DNA of 64,000 nt, taken from contig NZ_LT907982.1 in assembly GCF_900230215.1 (NCBI RefSeq), positions 3,210,001 to 3,274,000 of the forward strand, in the 5' to 3' direction. The stretch comes from Jatrophihabitans sp. GAS493 (GTDB lineage: Bacteria; Actinomycetota; Actinomycetes; Mycobacteriales; Jatrophihabitantaceae). This document shows positions 22,207 through 30,288 of the stretch, in pieces. The notes under the pieces were generated by a model that worked only from the letters and a program-made list of their open reading frames with translations, searched no databases and had not been told where the DNA came from. Position 1 is the stretch's first letter; every line of letters starts with the position of its first letter. The position numbers and the translations under genes are program-made.

Positions 22207-23595
22207 GTGAGCGAGTTTGGCAGCGAGTCCGGCAGCGACTCCGGCAGCAAGTCCGGAAGCGAGACCGAGGAGACCGCGGCGGTTCCGGTGGTTGCCGTAG
22301 TCGGTCGACCAAACGTCGGCAAGTCGACATTGGTCAACCGGATCCTGGGCCGTCGGGAGGCGGTTGTGCAGGACATCGCCGGTGTAACTCGTGATCGCAT
22401 CCCGTATGACGCGATGTGGGGTGGTCGTCGCTTCACTCTGGTCGACACCGGCGGGTGGGAGCCCGACGCCCGTGGATTACAGGCCCAGGTTTCAGCCCAG
22501 GCCGAACGAGCCGTAGTTACCGCCGACCTCGTCCTCTTCGTGGTCGACGCCCGCACTGGAGCCACCGAGACCGACATGGTGGTGGCCCGGACGCTGCGCC
22601 GGTCTCAGCGCCCGGTCATCCTCGTCGCCACGAAGGTCGACGACGAGCGGGCCGAGCCCGACACCGCTGAGTTGTGGTCGCTCGGCCTCGGTGAACCGCA
22701 CCCGGTCAGTGGATTGCACGGGCGGGGCAGTGGAGATCTGCTCGACGAGATCCTGAGCAAGCTTCCAGATGCCCCGATGGAGACCGAAGAGGAGGGTGGC
22801 CCGCGCCGGGTCGCGCTCGTCGGTCGTCCCAACGTTGGCAAATCCAGTCTGCTCAACAAGATCACCGGCGAAGAGCGTTCCGTCGTCGACTCTGTGGCGG
22901 GGACGACAATTGATCCGGTCGACAGCCTAGTTGAACTCGATTCAGAGATATGGAAATTTGTCGACACGGCTGGTCTTCGCAAGCGGGTGAAGCAGGCGAC
23001 CGGAATGGAGTTCTACGCGAGCCTGCGCACGGCGAGCGCGATCGAGGCGGCCGAGGTCGCAGTCGTACTCCTCGACGCCTCCGAGACCATCAGCGAACAG
23101 GATCAACGCGTCATCACCAGCGTTCTCGAAGCTGGCCGCGCGCTGGTGATCGCATTCAACAAGTGGGACCTGGTCGACGAGGATCGACGCGAGACGCTGG
23201 AACGCGAGATCTCGCGCGACTTGTCGAGGCTGCAGTGGGCGCCCAGGGTGAATGTGTCGGCGAAGACGGGACGCGCCGTCGAGAAGCTGGCGATCGCGCT
23301 GCGCACCAGTCTGGATTCGTGGGACCGTCGAATCTCGACCGGCCGGTTGAACGCTTGGCTGACTGAGGTCGTCCAGCAGACGCCTCCGCCGGCCCGCGGC
23401 GGGAAGGCCCCCCGCGTCCTCTTCGCCACCCAGGCTGACGTTCGGCCGCCGCGTTTCGTGCTCTTCAGCACCGGATTCCTAGAGGCCGGCTACCGCCGAT
23501 TCATCGAACGTCGGCTACGTGAGGACTTCGACTTCACCGGCACGCCCATCGAGATTTCGGTGCGCGTCCGGGAGAAGCGCGGACCCAAGCGCTGA
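22207..23595 (+). CDS. der: ribosome assembly GTPase Der (EngA)
   Basis: Tandem-GTPase needed for 50S assembly. Domain 1: GRPNVGKST (33-41), DTGGWEP, but the G4 motif reads TKVD (about 142-145) instead of NKxD. Domain 2: [21 protein letters not shown] and an intact NKWD. A C-terminal KH-like domain ends in [15 protein letters not shown]. The first 20 residues are an imperfect Ser-Gly-Ser-Glu/Asp repeat encoded by near-identical 12-bp units. 462 residues, GTG start 168 nt after cmk. Confidence 0.95.
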   Translation: MSEFGSESGSDSGSKSGSETEETAAVPVVAVVGRPNVGKSTLVNRILGRREAVVQDIAGVTRDRIPYDAMWGGRRFTLVDTGGWEPDARGLQAQVSAQAERAVVTADLVLFVVDARTGATETDMVVARTLRRSQRPVILVATKVDDERAEPDTAELWSLGLGEPHPVSGLHGRGSGDLLDEILSKLPDAPMETEEEGGPRRVALVGRPNVGKSSLLNKITGEERSVVDSVAGTTIDPVDSLVELDSEIWKFVDTAGLRKRVKQATGMEFYASLRTASAIEAAEVAVVLLDASETISEQDQRVITSVLEAGRALVIAFNKWDLVDEDRRETLEREISRDLSRLQWAPRVNVSAKTGRAVEKLAIALRTSLDSWDRRISTGRLNAWLTEVVQQTPPPARGGKAPRVLFATQADVRPPRFVLFSTGFLEAGYRRFIERRLREDFDFTGTPIEISVRVREKRGPKR

Positions 23596-23706
23596 CGTTC
23601 CGCGGCTCGCGCGCATCCGGCGAGTCTAGATTCACCGCGTTCGACGCTCGCGTGTTCCGGCTAAACGCGGCGACGGACTCCGCCCAGCCGGGCCGGGAGA
23701 CGGAAG

Positions 23707-23734
23707 TTGGCAATCACCACCGCGTAACTACGAT
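23707..23734 (+). promoter_or_regulatory. predicted promoter of tRNA-Pro
   Basis: TTGGCA (23707-23712) and TACGAT (23729-23734) are separated by 16 bp, close to the housekeeping sigma consensus. Transcription would begin near 23741, about 50 nt before the tRNA. Prediction from sequence only. Confidence 0.45.
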
Positions 23735-23792
23735 AAAGTTGCTCGCGGTTGTGCTGGGTACGGCGTCGTAGCGATGATCCGTTCAGTCACAC

Positions 23793-23866
23793 CGGGACGT
23801 GGCGCAGCTTGGTAGCGCACCTGACTGGGGGTCAGGGGGTCGTGGGTTCGAATCCCGCCGTCCCGA
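23793..23866 (+). tRNA. tRNA-Pro (GGG)
   Basis: A 74-nt cloverleaf: acceptor CGGGACG/CGTCCCG, D-arm GCGCAGCTTGGTAGCGC, anticodon stem CCTGA/TCAGG with loop CTGGGGG (anticodon GGG), and T-arm GTGGGTTCGAATCCCGC. CCA is not encoded. It stands alone before pgsA. Confidence 0.95.
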
Positions 23867-23941
23867 CATATGTATCGCTGGAGTTGATCGCGGTAAGCGC
23901 GGCACCGTCCGGTGATGCCCGTGGATCTGATTGGAGGGCGC

Positions 23942-24550
23942 GTGACGACACCCGGGTCGGCGCAGGCCGACCGGATCGCAACCGTCCCGAATGCGCTGAG
24001 CGTGCTGCGACTGCTCGGCGTCCCGCTCTTCCTCTGGTTACTGCTAGGTCCGCAGGCTGACCTCCTGGCGATCGTCGTGCTGATGGTCAGCGGCTTCACC
24101 GACTGGGCGGACGGCTGGCTGGCGCGCCGCCTCAATCAGCAGAGCAGCCTCGGCACGCTGCTGGACCCGGCCGCCGATCGTCTCTACATCCTGGCCACGC
24201 TCTTCGGATTCTCGGTCCGAGACATCATTCCGTGGTGGCTGGCGGCGGTGATCGTCGGCCGCGACCTCATCCTGGCCGCTGTCCTAGCCCTTCTGCGCCG
24301 CTACGGCTATGCGCCGCTGCCGGTGCATTACCTCGGCAAGGCCGCGACCTTCAACCTGCTCTACGCGTTCCCGCTGCTGCTGATCGGAGACGGCGACGGC
24401 ACGCTCAGCGCCGTGGTCCGCCCGATCGCCTGGGCCTTCACCATCTGGGGCACGGTGCTATATCTATGGTCGGGTGGGCTCTACGTGCTGCAGGCGCTGC
24501 GACTCATCATGGCGGCTCGTGGCACCGCGCGGCTGGTGCAGAACCCATGA
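23942..24550 (+). CDS. pgsA: CDP-alcohol phosphatidyltransferase (PgsA-like)
   Basis: Integral membrane enzyme that transfers a phosphatidyl group from CDP-diacylglycerol to an alcohol acceptor. The diagnostic CDP-OH motif D-G-x2-A-R-x8-G-x3-D-x3-D is present in the segment from DGWLARR to DPAADRLY (about 51-78), flanked by some five or six hydrophobic helices. It matches the second PgsA of mycobacteria (Rv1822), likely a phosphatidylglycerophosphate synthase, though a related acceptor is possible. Start GTG 23942 follows TTGGAGGGC; overlaps the next gene by 4 nt (ATGA). 202 residues. Confidence 0.88.
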   Translation: MTTPGSAQADRIATVPNALSVLRLLGVPLFLWLLLGPQADLLAIVVLMVSGFTDWADGWLARRLNQQSSLGTLLDPAADRLYILATLFGFSVRDIIPWWLAAVIVGRDLILAAVLALLRRYGYAPLPVHYLGKAATFNLLYAFPLLLIGDGDGTLSAVVRPIAWAFTIWGTVLYLWSGGLYVLQALRLIMAARGTARLVQNP

Positions 24551-25512
24551 CTACGCCTACGACCGGCCGAGGGTACCGAGACAGCTCCGGCACTCCCAGC
24601 CTGCTGCTGGATCTCATCAACAACACGGCCGACCCTGGTTATGCCGCCGCCGCAGCCCGGCGTGGCGAATCGAACCACAGCTGGTACGAGCAACCGCTGG
24701 CCGCGCTCGGTGCGGCGCTCGTCGGGCTCATCCTCGTCATCGCCTACCTGCACGCGCATCGCGCGGCACCGCAGACGGCCAAACTGCACGCCGAACTGGT
24801 CAAGCGCGTGCGGGCCGCGCAGCTCATGAACGACTCCCTCCAGCACGATCTGCTCGGCGATCAAGCGAAGCTGAACGCGCTGCGCGACAAGTCGCTGCCG
24901 GCTGCCGGGCAGCTGCGTTCAACCCTGCAGAGTGATCAACTGGCCGCCGGCGCACTGACGACCTTTGGAACCGGAATGCAGGTTCAGCTGGCGGTCACGG
25001 CTGCACCCACGGCAACTCAGGCCGCCCGGGTCGGGGTCACCACGGTCACCGACACCTCGCCGCTGTCGGACAAGGACATCCGCAGCGTCGTGAACGAACT
25101 CTGGCATGACGGTGCGGAGGCGATCTCGGTCAACGACATCCGCCTCACTCCGACGTCGGCGATTCGCTTCGCCGGCCAGGCCGTGCTGGTCGACTTCCAG
25201 CCCATAACCTCCCCGTACGTGATCCGGGCGATAGGAGATTCAGACGTGCTTGTGACGAACTTCGCCGACAGCGAGGTGGCCAGTCGCTACCACACACTGG
25301 CGGCGCTCGGCGGCATCACGTTCGATTGGTCGCAGCAGAACCACCTTGAACTCCCGGCCGGCTCGGCGGCCAAACCCAACTACGCCGCGCCGGTTACGCC
25401 AGGCGCGGCGGCCAACGGGTCGCCGAAACCCACGCCGTCGCCGCAACCCACGGTCTCGCCGAAACCCACACCCGCGCCGACATCCAGTTCGCCGACCGGG
25501 GGGCCACGATGA
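24547..25512 (+). CDS. DUF881 membrane-anchored protein 1
   Basis: A 321-residue DUF881 protein (Rv1823 position). One membrane helix (about 57-75, LAALGAALVGLILVIAYLHA) is followed by a coiled-coil stretch and an extracytoplasmic alpha/beta domain containing LWHDGAEAISVNDIRL and SPYVIRAIGDSDVL. The C-terminal tail alternates PKPTPSPQPTVSPKPTP and is likely disordered, outside the membrane. Function unknown; the pair of DUF881 genes around a small basic membrane protein also occurs in Firmicutes division loci, hinting at an envelope role. Overlaps both neighbours by 4 nt. Confidence 0.85.
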   Translation: MTTPTTGRGYRDSSGTPSLLLDLINNTADPGYAAAAARRGESNHSWYEQPLAALGAALVGLILVIAYLHAHRAAPQTAKLHAELVKRVRAAQLMNDSLQHDLLGDQAKLNALRDKSLPAAGQLRSTLQSDQLAAGALTTFGTGMQVQLAVTAAPTATQAARVGVTTVTDTSPLSDKDIRSVVNELWHDGAEAISVNDIRLTPTSAIRFAGQAVLVDFQPITSPYVIRAIGDSDVLVTNFADSEVASRYHTLAALGGITFDWSQQNHLELPAGSAAKPNYAAPVTPGAAANGSPKPTPSPQPTVSPKPTPAPTSSSPTGGPR

Positions 25513-25841
25513 TTCCGGCGATCGCGCTCGTCATCGGCATCATCGCCGGACTCGTCCTGCAGCCGACTGTTCCGCACGCGCTCGAGCCCTACCTGCCAAT
25601 CGCAGTGGTGGCCGCCCTCGATGCGGTCTTCGGAGGCCTACGGGCCCGGTTGGATCACATCTTCGACGCGAAGGTCTTCATCGTCTCGTTCATTTCGAAC
25701 GTTCTGGTTGCGGCGGTGATTGTGTTCATCGGCGACAAGCTCGGAGTCGGCGGAGCGCTCTCCACCGCAGTGGTCGTCGTGCTGGGCATCCGGATCTTCG
25801 GCAACGCAGCAGCGATTCGGCGGCATCTCTTCCATGCCTGA
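25509..25841 (+). CDS. sbp: small basic membrane protein (Sbp, DUF1290)
   Basis: A 110-residue protein with three hydrophobic helices (about 2-18, 55-75 and 80-97) and a basic C terminus (AAAIRRHLFHA). It matches the Sbp/DUF1290 family, named after a small protein gene next to ftsZ-region genes in Bacillus. Role unknown. It is sandwiched between two DUF881 genes and overlaps them by 4 and 8 nt, so the three are almost certainly made together. Confidence 0.88.
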   Translation: MIPAIALVIGIIAGLVLQPTVPHALEPYLPIAVVAALDAVFGGLRARLDHIFDAKVFIVSFISNVLVAAVIVFIGDKLGVGGALSTAVVVVLGIRIFGNAAAIRRHLFHA

Positions 25842-26622
25842 CCGATCCGGCTCGGACGGGCCAGCTGAAGCGCCGGATCCAGCCGGCGATGCCGCGCCGG
25901 CGGGGGAGCCGATCGAGGCGCCGGCGGAGGGAAAGCGACGCACCTCGCACCGACGGGCTGGAGCGCTGATCGGGGTGCTCGCCGCACTACTCGGCTTTGC
26001 GATCGTGGTGCAGGTCCGCTCCAACTCCTCGCAGGACAGCCTCTCCAACGCCCGTGACGACGATCTCGTCGGCATCATCGCCAATCAGAACGAGCTGGCG
26101 GAGCGGCGTCGGGACCAGATCTCGGACCTGCAGCGGGTACAGCAGCAGCTACAGGCCAGCGGCAACGTCGACGGCGTCGCCCAGCAACAGGCCGAACAGG
26201 AGACGCAGGCGCTCGGCGTGCTCCTCGGAACGGTCCCGGCCACGGGTCCCGGCATCACCGCGACGATCACCGATCCGCAGGGAAACCTGAAGGCCGAGGA
26301 TCTGCTCGATGTGATCGAGGAGCTGCGCGGCGCGGGGGCGGAGGCGATTCAGTTCGGGCCGGTTCGAGTGGGAACGTCGACGAACTTCGTCGATACCGAA
26401 GCCGGAGTCAGCATCGACGGAACGACCATCAAGCCGCCCTACGTAGTGCGGGCCATCGGCGACCCCAAGACCATGGACACCGCGCTGAACATCCCGGGCG
26501 GGGTCGCCGCCACTGTCCGGGTTGCCGGTGGCGACCTCACGGTGATCGAGCAGCCCAGTCTCACCATCACCGCGGTACGGGCGCTGCCGTCGCCCAAGTA
26601 CGCAGCGCCCACTCCCCATTAA
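25834..26622 (+). CDS. DUF881 membrane-anchored protein 2
   Basis: A 262-residue DUF881 paralogue (Rv1825 position). A ~35-residue Pro/Ala-rich cytoplasmic tail and a basic stretch (KRRTSHRR) precede one membrane helix (about 43-61), a Gln-rich coiled coil (LQRVQQQLQASG) and the DUF881 domain with GTVPATGPGITATITDP, EELRGAGAEAIQFG and YVVRAIGDPKTM. No Pro-rich C-terminal tail, unlike its paralogue. ATG 25834 lies inside the end of sbp. Confidence 0.86.
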   Translation: MPDRSGSDGPAEAPDPAGDAAPAGEPIEAPAEGKRRTSHRRAGALIGVLAALLGFAIVVQVRSNSSQDSLSNARDDDLVGIIANQNELAERRRDQISDLQRVQQQLQASGNVDGVAQQQAEQETQALGVLLGTVPATGPGITATITDPQGNLKAEDLLDVIEELRGAGAEAIQFGPVRVGTSTNFVDTEAGVSIDGTTIKPPYVVRAIGDPKTMDTALNIPGGVAATVRVAGGDLTVIEQPSLTITAVRALPSPKYAAPTPH

Positions 26623-26678
26623 CTGCCGCGGCGGCCACCTCCTAGGATCGAACCCGTCGGTCGCCGCGTGGACAGACG

Positions 26679-26690
26679 GGTCTAGACCCT
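26679..26690. promoter_or_regulatory. 12-bp palindrome in the gcvH leader
   Basis: GGGTCTAGACCC is a perfect palindrome 66 nt before gcvH and about 30 nt after a possible -10 (TAGGAT, 26644-26649). It could be an operator for a repressor bound near the transcription start. No matching copy is seen before gcvP, which uses a riboswitch instead. Confidence 0.3.
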
Positions 26691-26756
26691 CTGCCTGCAC
26701 GTCCGATCCGAGCACGTCCCCGTGAGCCAGCCTCCCTGAGTTAAGGACCTCCAGCG

Positions 26757-27137
26757 ATGAGTGAAGTACCTGACGACCTGCGCTACACCGCCGAGCACGA
26801 ATGGGTCCGCATCGACGGCTCGATCGCGCGCGTCGGTATCACCGACTTCGCGCAGGAGGCGCTGGGCGACGTCGTCTATGTGACCCTCCCAGAGGTCGGC
26901 ACTGCTGTGGAGCGCGGTGCGGCCTTCGGTGAGATCGAATCGACCAAGAGCGTGTCGGACCTCTTCGCACCCGTCGATGGTTCGGTCGTCACCCGTAACG
27001 ATCTACTTGACGGTCGTCCGGAGCTCATCAACTCCGATCCCTACGGCGACGGCTGGATCGTCGAGATCGAGATCGCCGATCCCGCGCAGGCGAATGCACT
27101 GCTCGACCCGGCCGCCTACGGCGAACTCAGCCAGTAG
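26757..27137 (+). CDS. gcvH: glycine cleavage system H protein
   Basis: Lipoyl-carrying shuttle of the glycine cleavage complex, passing the aminomethyl group from P to T and L proteins. 126 residues with YTAEHEWVRIDG at the N terminus, GDVVYVTLPEVG, and the lipoylation segment FGEIESTKSVSDLFAPVDG (modified Lys about 64). The ATG follows AAGGACC. It is separated from gcvP by four genes; no gcvT lies in the window. Confidence 0.96.
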   Translation: MSEVPDDLRYTAEHEWVRIDGSIARVGITDFAQEALGDVVYVTLPEVGTAVERGAAFGEIESTKSVSDLFAPVDGSVVTRNDLLDGRPELINSDPYGDGWIVEIEIADPAQANALLDPAAYGELSQ

Positions 27138-27151
27138 CTGAAGATAGTGCA

Positions 27152-27178
27152 GATTGTGTAGAAATATTCGACACAATC
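27152..27178. promoter_or_regulatory. imperfect palindrome between gcvH and garA
   Basis: GATTGTGT (27152-27159) and ACACAATC (27171-27178) form an 8-bp inverted repeat, with further GAA/TTC symmetry inside the 11-nt spacer. It could be the end of the gcvH transcript, but no U-tract follows, so an operator just upstream of the predicted garA promoter is equally likely. Confidence 0.35.
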
Positions 27179-27197
27179 CTAAAACCTCCAGCTGACA

Positions 27198-27227
27198 TTG
27201 ACCCTCGGGTCGATGCGGAACTAGGCT
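27198..27227 (+). promoter_or_regulatory. predicted garA promoter
   Basis: TTGACC (27198-27203) and TAGGCT (27222-27227) with an 18-bp spacer. This would give a leader of roughly 170 nt before the garA start at 27407. Prediction only. Confidence 0.45.
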
Positions 27228-27406
27228 CGACAGCATTCGGTGAGTTGGCGAGCTGGACCACGTTCAGCTCGCCTCTTCATACGGGTTGCCATACGACTCT
27301 CCGGATCAGCCGGGACGGAGTAGTCGTGGCGGCGGCGTGTGGCAGCAGGACCTGAGCAGCACAGCTTTTCCCCCGTTCAACAACGTCCATCAGAAGGGCA
27401 CCAAGA

Positions 27407-27925
27407 GTGTTCTGCACCGTATGTGGTTCGGAGAATCCGCCTGGAAGTCGCTTCTGCGCCAACTGTGGTGCCCCGATCGGAGACGAACGCCTGCCCGCTG
27501 CACCGGACTCGACCGGCATCATCACCACGGTAACCACGGCCACCGACGGCGACGCTGATTTCTCACCCGATGCGCACCAGGGTGCAATCGACGCGCTCAG
27601 TCCAGGTTCGGCCTTACTCGTGGTGAAGCGCGGTCCGAATGCGGGCAGCCGATTCCTGCTCGACCAGGACGTCACATCGGCTGGACGTCACCCTGACAGT
27701 GACATTTTCCTCGACGACGTGACCGTCTCCCGTCGCCATGCGGAGTTTCGACGTGAGGGGAGTGGGTTCAGCGTGCACGACGTCGGTTCACTCAACGGCA
27801 CCTACGTCAATCGGGAGCGCATCGATGTCACCCCGCTCGCCGGGGGTGACGAGGTTCAGATCGGCAAGTTCCGGCTCGTGTACCTCACCGCGTCGCGATC
27901 CGTCGCCGCCGGAGCGGGCGAGTGA
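27407..27925 (+). CDS. garA: GarA/OdhI-type FHA regulator with N-terminal zinc ribbon
   Basis: FHA-domain regulator; its relatives GarA and OdhI inhibit 2-oxoglutarate dehydrogenase and glutamate enzymes until phosphorylated by Ser/Thr kinases. The FHA domain (about 65-160) is almost identical in key parts to GarA: GSALLVVKRGPNAGSRFLLD, TSAGRHPDSDIFLDDVTVS, SRRHAEF and VGSLNGTYVN. Instead of the simple N-terminal tail, residues 3-22 contain CTVCG and CANCG, a four-Cys zinc ribbon, before a linker with TTVTTATDGDADF that may replace the ETTSVF kinase site. GTG start; overlaps ftsR by 4 nt. Confidence 0.9.
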   Translation: MFCTVCGSENPPGSRFCANCGAPIGDERLPAAPDSTGIITTVTTATDGDADFSPDAHQGAIDALSPGSALLVVKRGPNAGSRFLLDQDVTSAGRHPDSDIFLDDVTVSRRHAEFRREGSGFSVHDVGSLNGTYVNRERIDVTPLAGGDEVQIGKFRLVYLTASRSVAAGAGE

Positions 27926-28662
27926 CCGCCCCTGAGGTCGCGGCCCGCGGCTCGCTCACGATCGGTGAGGTTCTCACCGCCCTCCGTCCCGACTTCCCGG
28001 ACATCACGATCAGCAAGATCCGGTTCCTGGAGACCGAGGGTCTGGTGGCGCCGCATCGCACACCGTCCGGGTACCGCAAGTTCTCCTCCACCGACATCGC
28101 CCGGCTGAAGTACGTGCTCAGCCAGCAGCGCGACCACTACCTGCCGCTGCGGGTCATCAAGGACCAGTTGGACGCGATCGATCGGGGCTTGGTCCCGCCT
28201 GGTGCCGGCGGGCTACCCCGGGTGCCGCACCTGGCGATCGCCGACAATGCGCCGACGGCCGACCACTTCCGACCGGTGCTTCCGACACTTCGTCTGTCGC
28301 GCGAGGAGCTGATCAACGCCGCCGGTCTCACCTCCGAGCAGTTGCGCGAGCTGGAGCAGTTCAACCTGGTGACACCCAAGAGCGGCGGGTTCTACGACGA
28401 GGACGCGCTGGCTATCGGTCAGGTCGTCTCGCAGCTGGCGCGGTACGGGCTGGAGGGGCGCCACCTGCGCGCCTTCCGGACGGCGGCCGAGCGGGAGGTC
28501 GGGCTCTTCTCCCAGGTCGTGGGGCCGATGAGCCGCCAGCGCAGCGCCGAGGCCAAAGCCCGAGCTGAGGAGACGGTGCGTGAACTTGCCGCGCTCTCCG
28601 TGCGGCTGCACGCGACGCTCGTCCAGATCGGTCTGCGTGAAGTCACCGGTACCGCGACCTGA
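27922..28662 (+). CDS. ftsR: MerR-family regulator FtsR
   Basis: Homologue of Rv1828 and corynebacterial FtsR, an activator of ftsZ. The winged-helix domain begins with LTIGEVLTALRPDFPDITIS and contains KIRFLETEGLVAPHRTPSGYRKF; a second domain (about 125-235) has LTSEQLRELEQFNLVTPKS and a Glu/Arg-rich helical end. 246 residues. GTG start overlapping garA (GTGA), so the metabolic FHA regulator and a division regulator are coupled. Confidence 0.88.
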   Translation: MTAPEVAARGSLTIGEVLTALRPDFPDITISKIRFLETEGLVAPHRTPSGYRKFSSTDIARLKYVLSQQRDHYLPLRVIKDQLDAIDRGLVPPGAGGLPRVPHLAIADNAPTADHFRPVLPTLRLSREELINAAGLTSEQLRELEQFNLVTPKSGGFYDEDALAIGQVVSQLARYGLEGRHLRAFRTAAEREVGLFSQVVGPMSRQRSAEAKARAEETVRELAALSVRLHATLVQIGLREVTGTAT

Positions 28663-28798
28663 GTCGAGGTGGCGGCCATTGATCTCTGCCGGTGCGCCGA
28701 ACTTCCCGCGAGCCGAGATGGACGTCGGCGTGTAGCGTCGAGTTGTAGCAGAAGTGGTACATAGAGGCAGTAGAAGACAGGCAACCGAGAGGGCCGAC

Positions 28799-29269
28799 GT
28801 GCATCCGTTGCGGGTAGTGGGAGTGCGAGTTGAACTCCCCACGAACCAGCCTGTCGTGCTGCTGCGTGAAGAGGACGGCGTGCGTTATCTGCCGATCTGG
28901 ATCGGGGCCGTGGAGGCGTCGGCCATCGCGTTCCAGCAGCAGGGTGTGCAGACGGTACGGCCGCTGACCCACGACCTGCTGCGTGATGTCATCACCGCGC
29001 TCGGTGTGCGACTCGAGTCGGTCCACATCACCGAGATGCGCGATGACATCTTCTATGCGGAGTTGAGCTTCAGTGATGGGATCAAGGTCAGTGCGCGTCC
29101 GTCGGATGCGATAGCGCTGGCCCTGCGTTGTGAAGTCGCGATTCTCGGTACCGACTCGGTGCTGGACGCGGCGGGGATCGAGATCCCCGATGAACAGGAC
29201 GATGAAGTCGAACGTTTCCGGGAGTTCCTGGACAGCGTCTCGCCCGAGGATTTCGCAGCGGACGGGTGA
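28799..29269 (+). CDS. bifunctional nuclease family protein (DUF151)
   Basis: A 156-residue protein of the DUF151 family (Rv1829). Conserved parts are PVVLLREEDGVRYLPIWIGAVEASAIA, RPLTHDLLRDVI and the acidic ARPSDAIALALRCEVAI segment. Plant members have RNase/DNase activity; bacterial members are poorly characterised. Start GTG 28799 after GAGAGGG; the open frame continues upstream but without a better start. Lies between the two MerR genes, as in mycobacteria. Confidence 0.88.
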   Translation: MHPLRVVGVRVELPTNQPVVLLREEDGVRYLPIWIGAVEASAIAFQQQGVQTVRPLTHDLLRDVITALGVRLESVHITEMRDDIFYAELSFSDGIKVSARPSDAIALALRCEVAILGTDSVLDAAGIEIPDEQDDEVERFREFLDSVSPEDFAADG

Positions 29270-29341
29270 CGTTCAGTTCCGATTGGAACTCTCAACCTCA
29301 ACATGAACGTTACTAATTTTCGAGATTGCCAGCGCGTCGCG

Positions 29342-29374
29342 TTGACCAGGCTAGCCACCAGTCATACGGTCAAC
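29342..29374 (+). promoter_or_regulatory. predicted promoter and inverted repeat before second MerR gene
   Basis: TTGACC (29342-29347), a 17-bp spacer and TACGGT (29365-29370) make a good housekeeping promoter. The same DNA is an inverted repeat, GTTGACC (29341-29347) and GGTCAAC (29368-29374), so it covers both promoter hexamers, a layout compatible with autoregulation by a MerR protein. A second inverted repeat GTTCC/GGAAC lies near 29275-29290. Confidence 0.5.
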
Positions 29375-29462
29375 GAAGAAGTTGACACAGACGCAGTCTT
29401 CGAGCATTCCGCGCAGGCACACCGTGCTGCGAAGCGCTAACGGGGTAACGCAGAAGGTAGGC

Positions 29463-30062
29463 ATGATGGCCGAGCACATCGGACCGGTAGATGGATCGCA
29501 GCGCCCCGAACAGGGCGCGCTCTTCGACGACCCGATGGCCAGGTCGGACGACGAGGTCGGCTACCGCGGACCCACCGCCTGCTCCGCCGCTGGCATCACC
29601 TATCGCCAGCTCGACTACTGGGCCCGCACCGACCTCGTGGTGCCCACGGTCCGCTCGGCTACCGGGTCCGGCAGCCAGCGTCTCTATGGCTTCAAGGACA
29701 TCCTGGTGTTGAAGGTCGTCAAGCGACTGCTCGACACCGGAGTCTCACTGCAGAACATCCGCCTCGCGGTCGAGCACCTGCGGGCGCGCGGAGTGGACGA
29801 CCTGGCCCGCATCACTCTGCTCTCCGACGGCGTCACGGTCTATGAGTGCACCTCCTCGGAGGAGGTCGTCGACCTGCTGCGCGGAGGCCAGGGCGTCTTC
29901 GGAATCGCCGTCAGTGGCGCACTTCGCGAACTGGTCGGCTCGTTGGCTGAGCTTCCCTCCGAGCGGGCCGTCTCGGCCGATCGCGTCCCGTCGGTTGACG
30001 CCGAATCGCTGGCCGCCGATGAGCTGTCCCGCCGCCGCCAGAAGCGTGCCGCCACCGCTTGA
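29463..30062 (+). CDS. MerR-family transcriptional regulator (Rv1830 type)
   Basis: A 199-residue MerR-like regulator. The winged-helix region contains GPTACSAAGITYRQLDYWAR and SQRLYGFKDILVLKVVKRLLD, followed by a dimerisation helix (NIRLAVEHLRARGVDDL) and a C-terminal domain with VYECTSSEEVVDLLRGGQG. The end is basic (SRRRQKRAATA). I chose the ATG at 29463 with GAAGGTAGG upstream; an in-frame start at 29382 would add 27 residues. It directly precedes the glycine riboswitch. Confidence 0.85.
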   Translation: MMAEHIGPVDGSQRPEQGALFDDPMARSDDEVGYRGPTACSAAGITYRQLDYWARTDLVVPTVRSATGSGSQRLYGFKDILVLKVVKRLLDTGVSLQNIRLAVEHLRARGVDDLARITLLSDGVTVYECTSSEEVVDLLRGGQGVFGIAVSGALRELVGSLAELPSERAVSADRVPSVDAESLAADELSRRRQKRAATA

Positions 30063-30111
30063 GCGGAGATTGCTCGCGGTCCGGTAGCCTGGTCTCACTG
30101 GCCGTATCAGT

Positions 30112-30240
30112 CGGGCGGGAGAGTTCGTCGACGATTCGTCTGCATGCAGATGCAACGAACGCCGGACGGCGCCGAAGGGGCAACATCCCCGGAACCTCTC
30201 AGGCACCCGAACCGCGCGACTGAGGCCACTCTGAAGGGCT
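30112..30240 (+). ncRNA. glycine riboswitch
   Basis: The leader of gcvP contains the glycine aptamer signatures GGGCGGGAGAGT (30113-30124), GCGCCGAAGGGGCAAC (30170-30184) and CCTCTCAGGCACCCGA (30195-30210); GGG and CCC ends can form P1. The following GAGGCCACTCTGAAGG resembles the reduced partner (ghost aptamer) of singlet glycine riboswitches. It should sense glycine and raise gcvP expression. The exact ends are approximate. Confidence 0.9.
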
Positions 30241-30288
30241 GGATCAAATCGTCGCCGGTTTGCGGTGGTCGATCCGATTCGCCTGACA

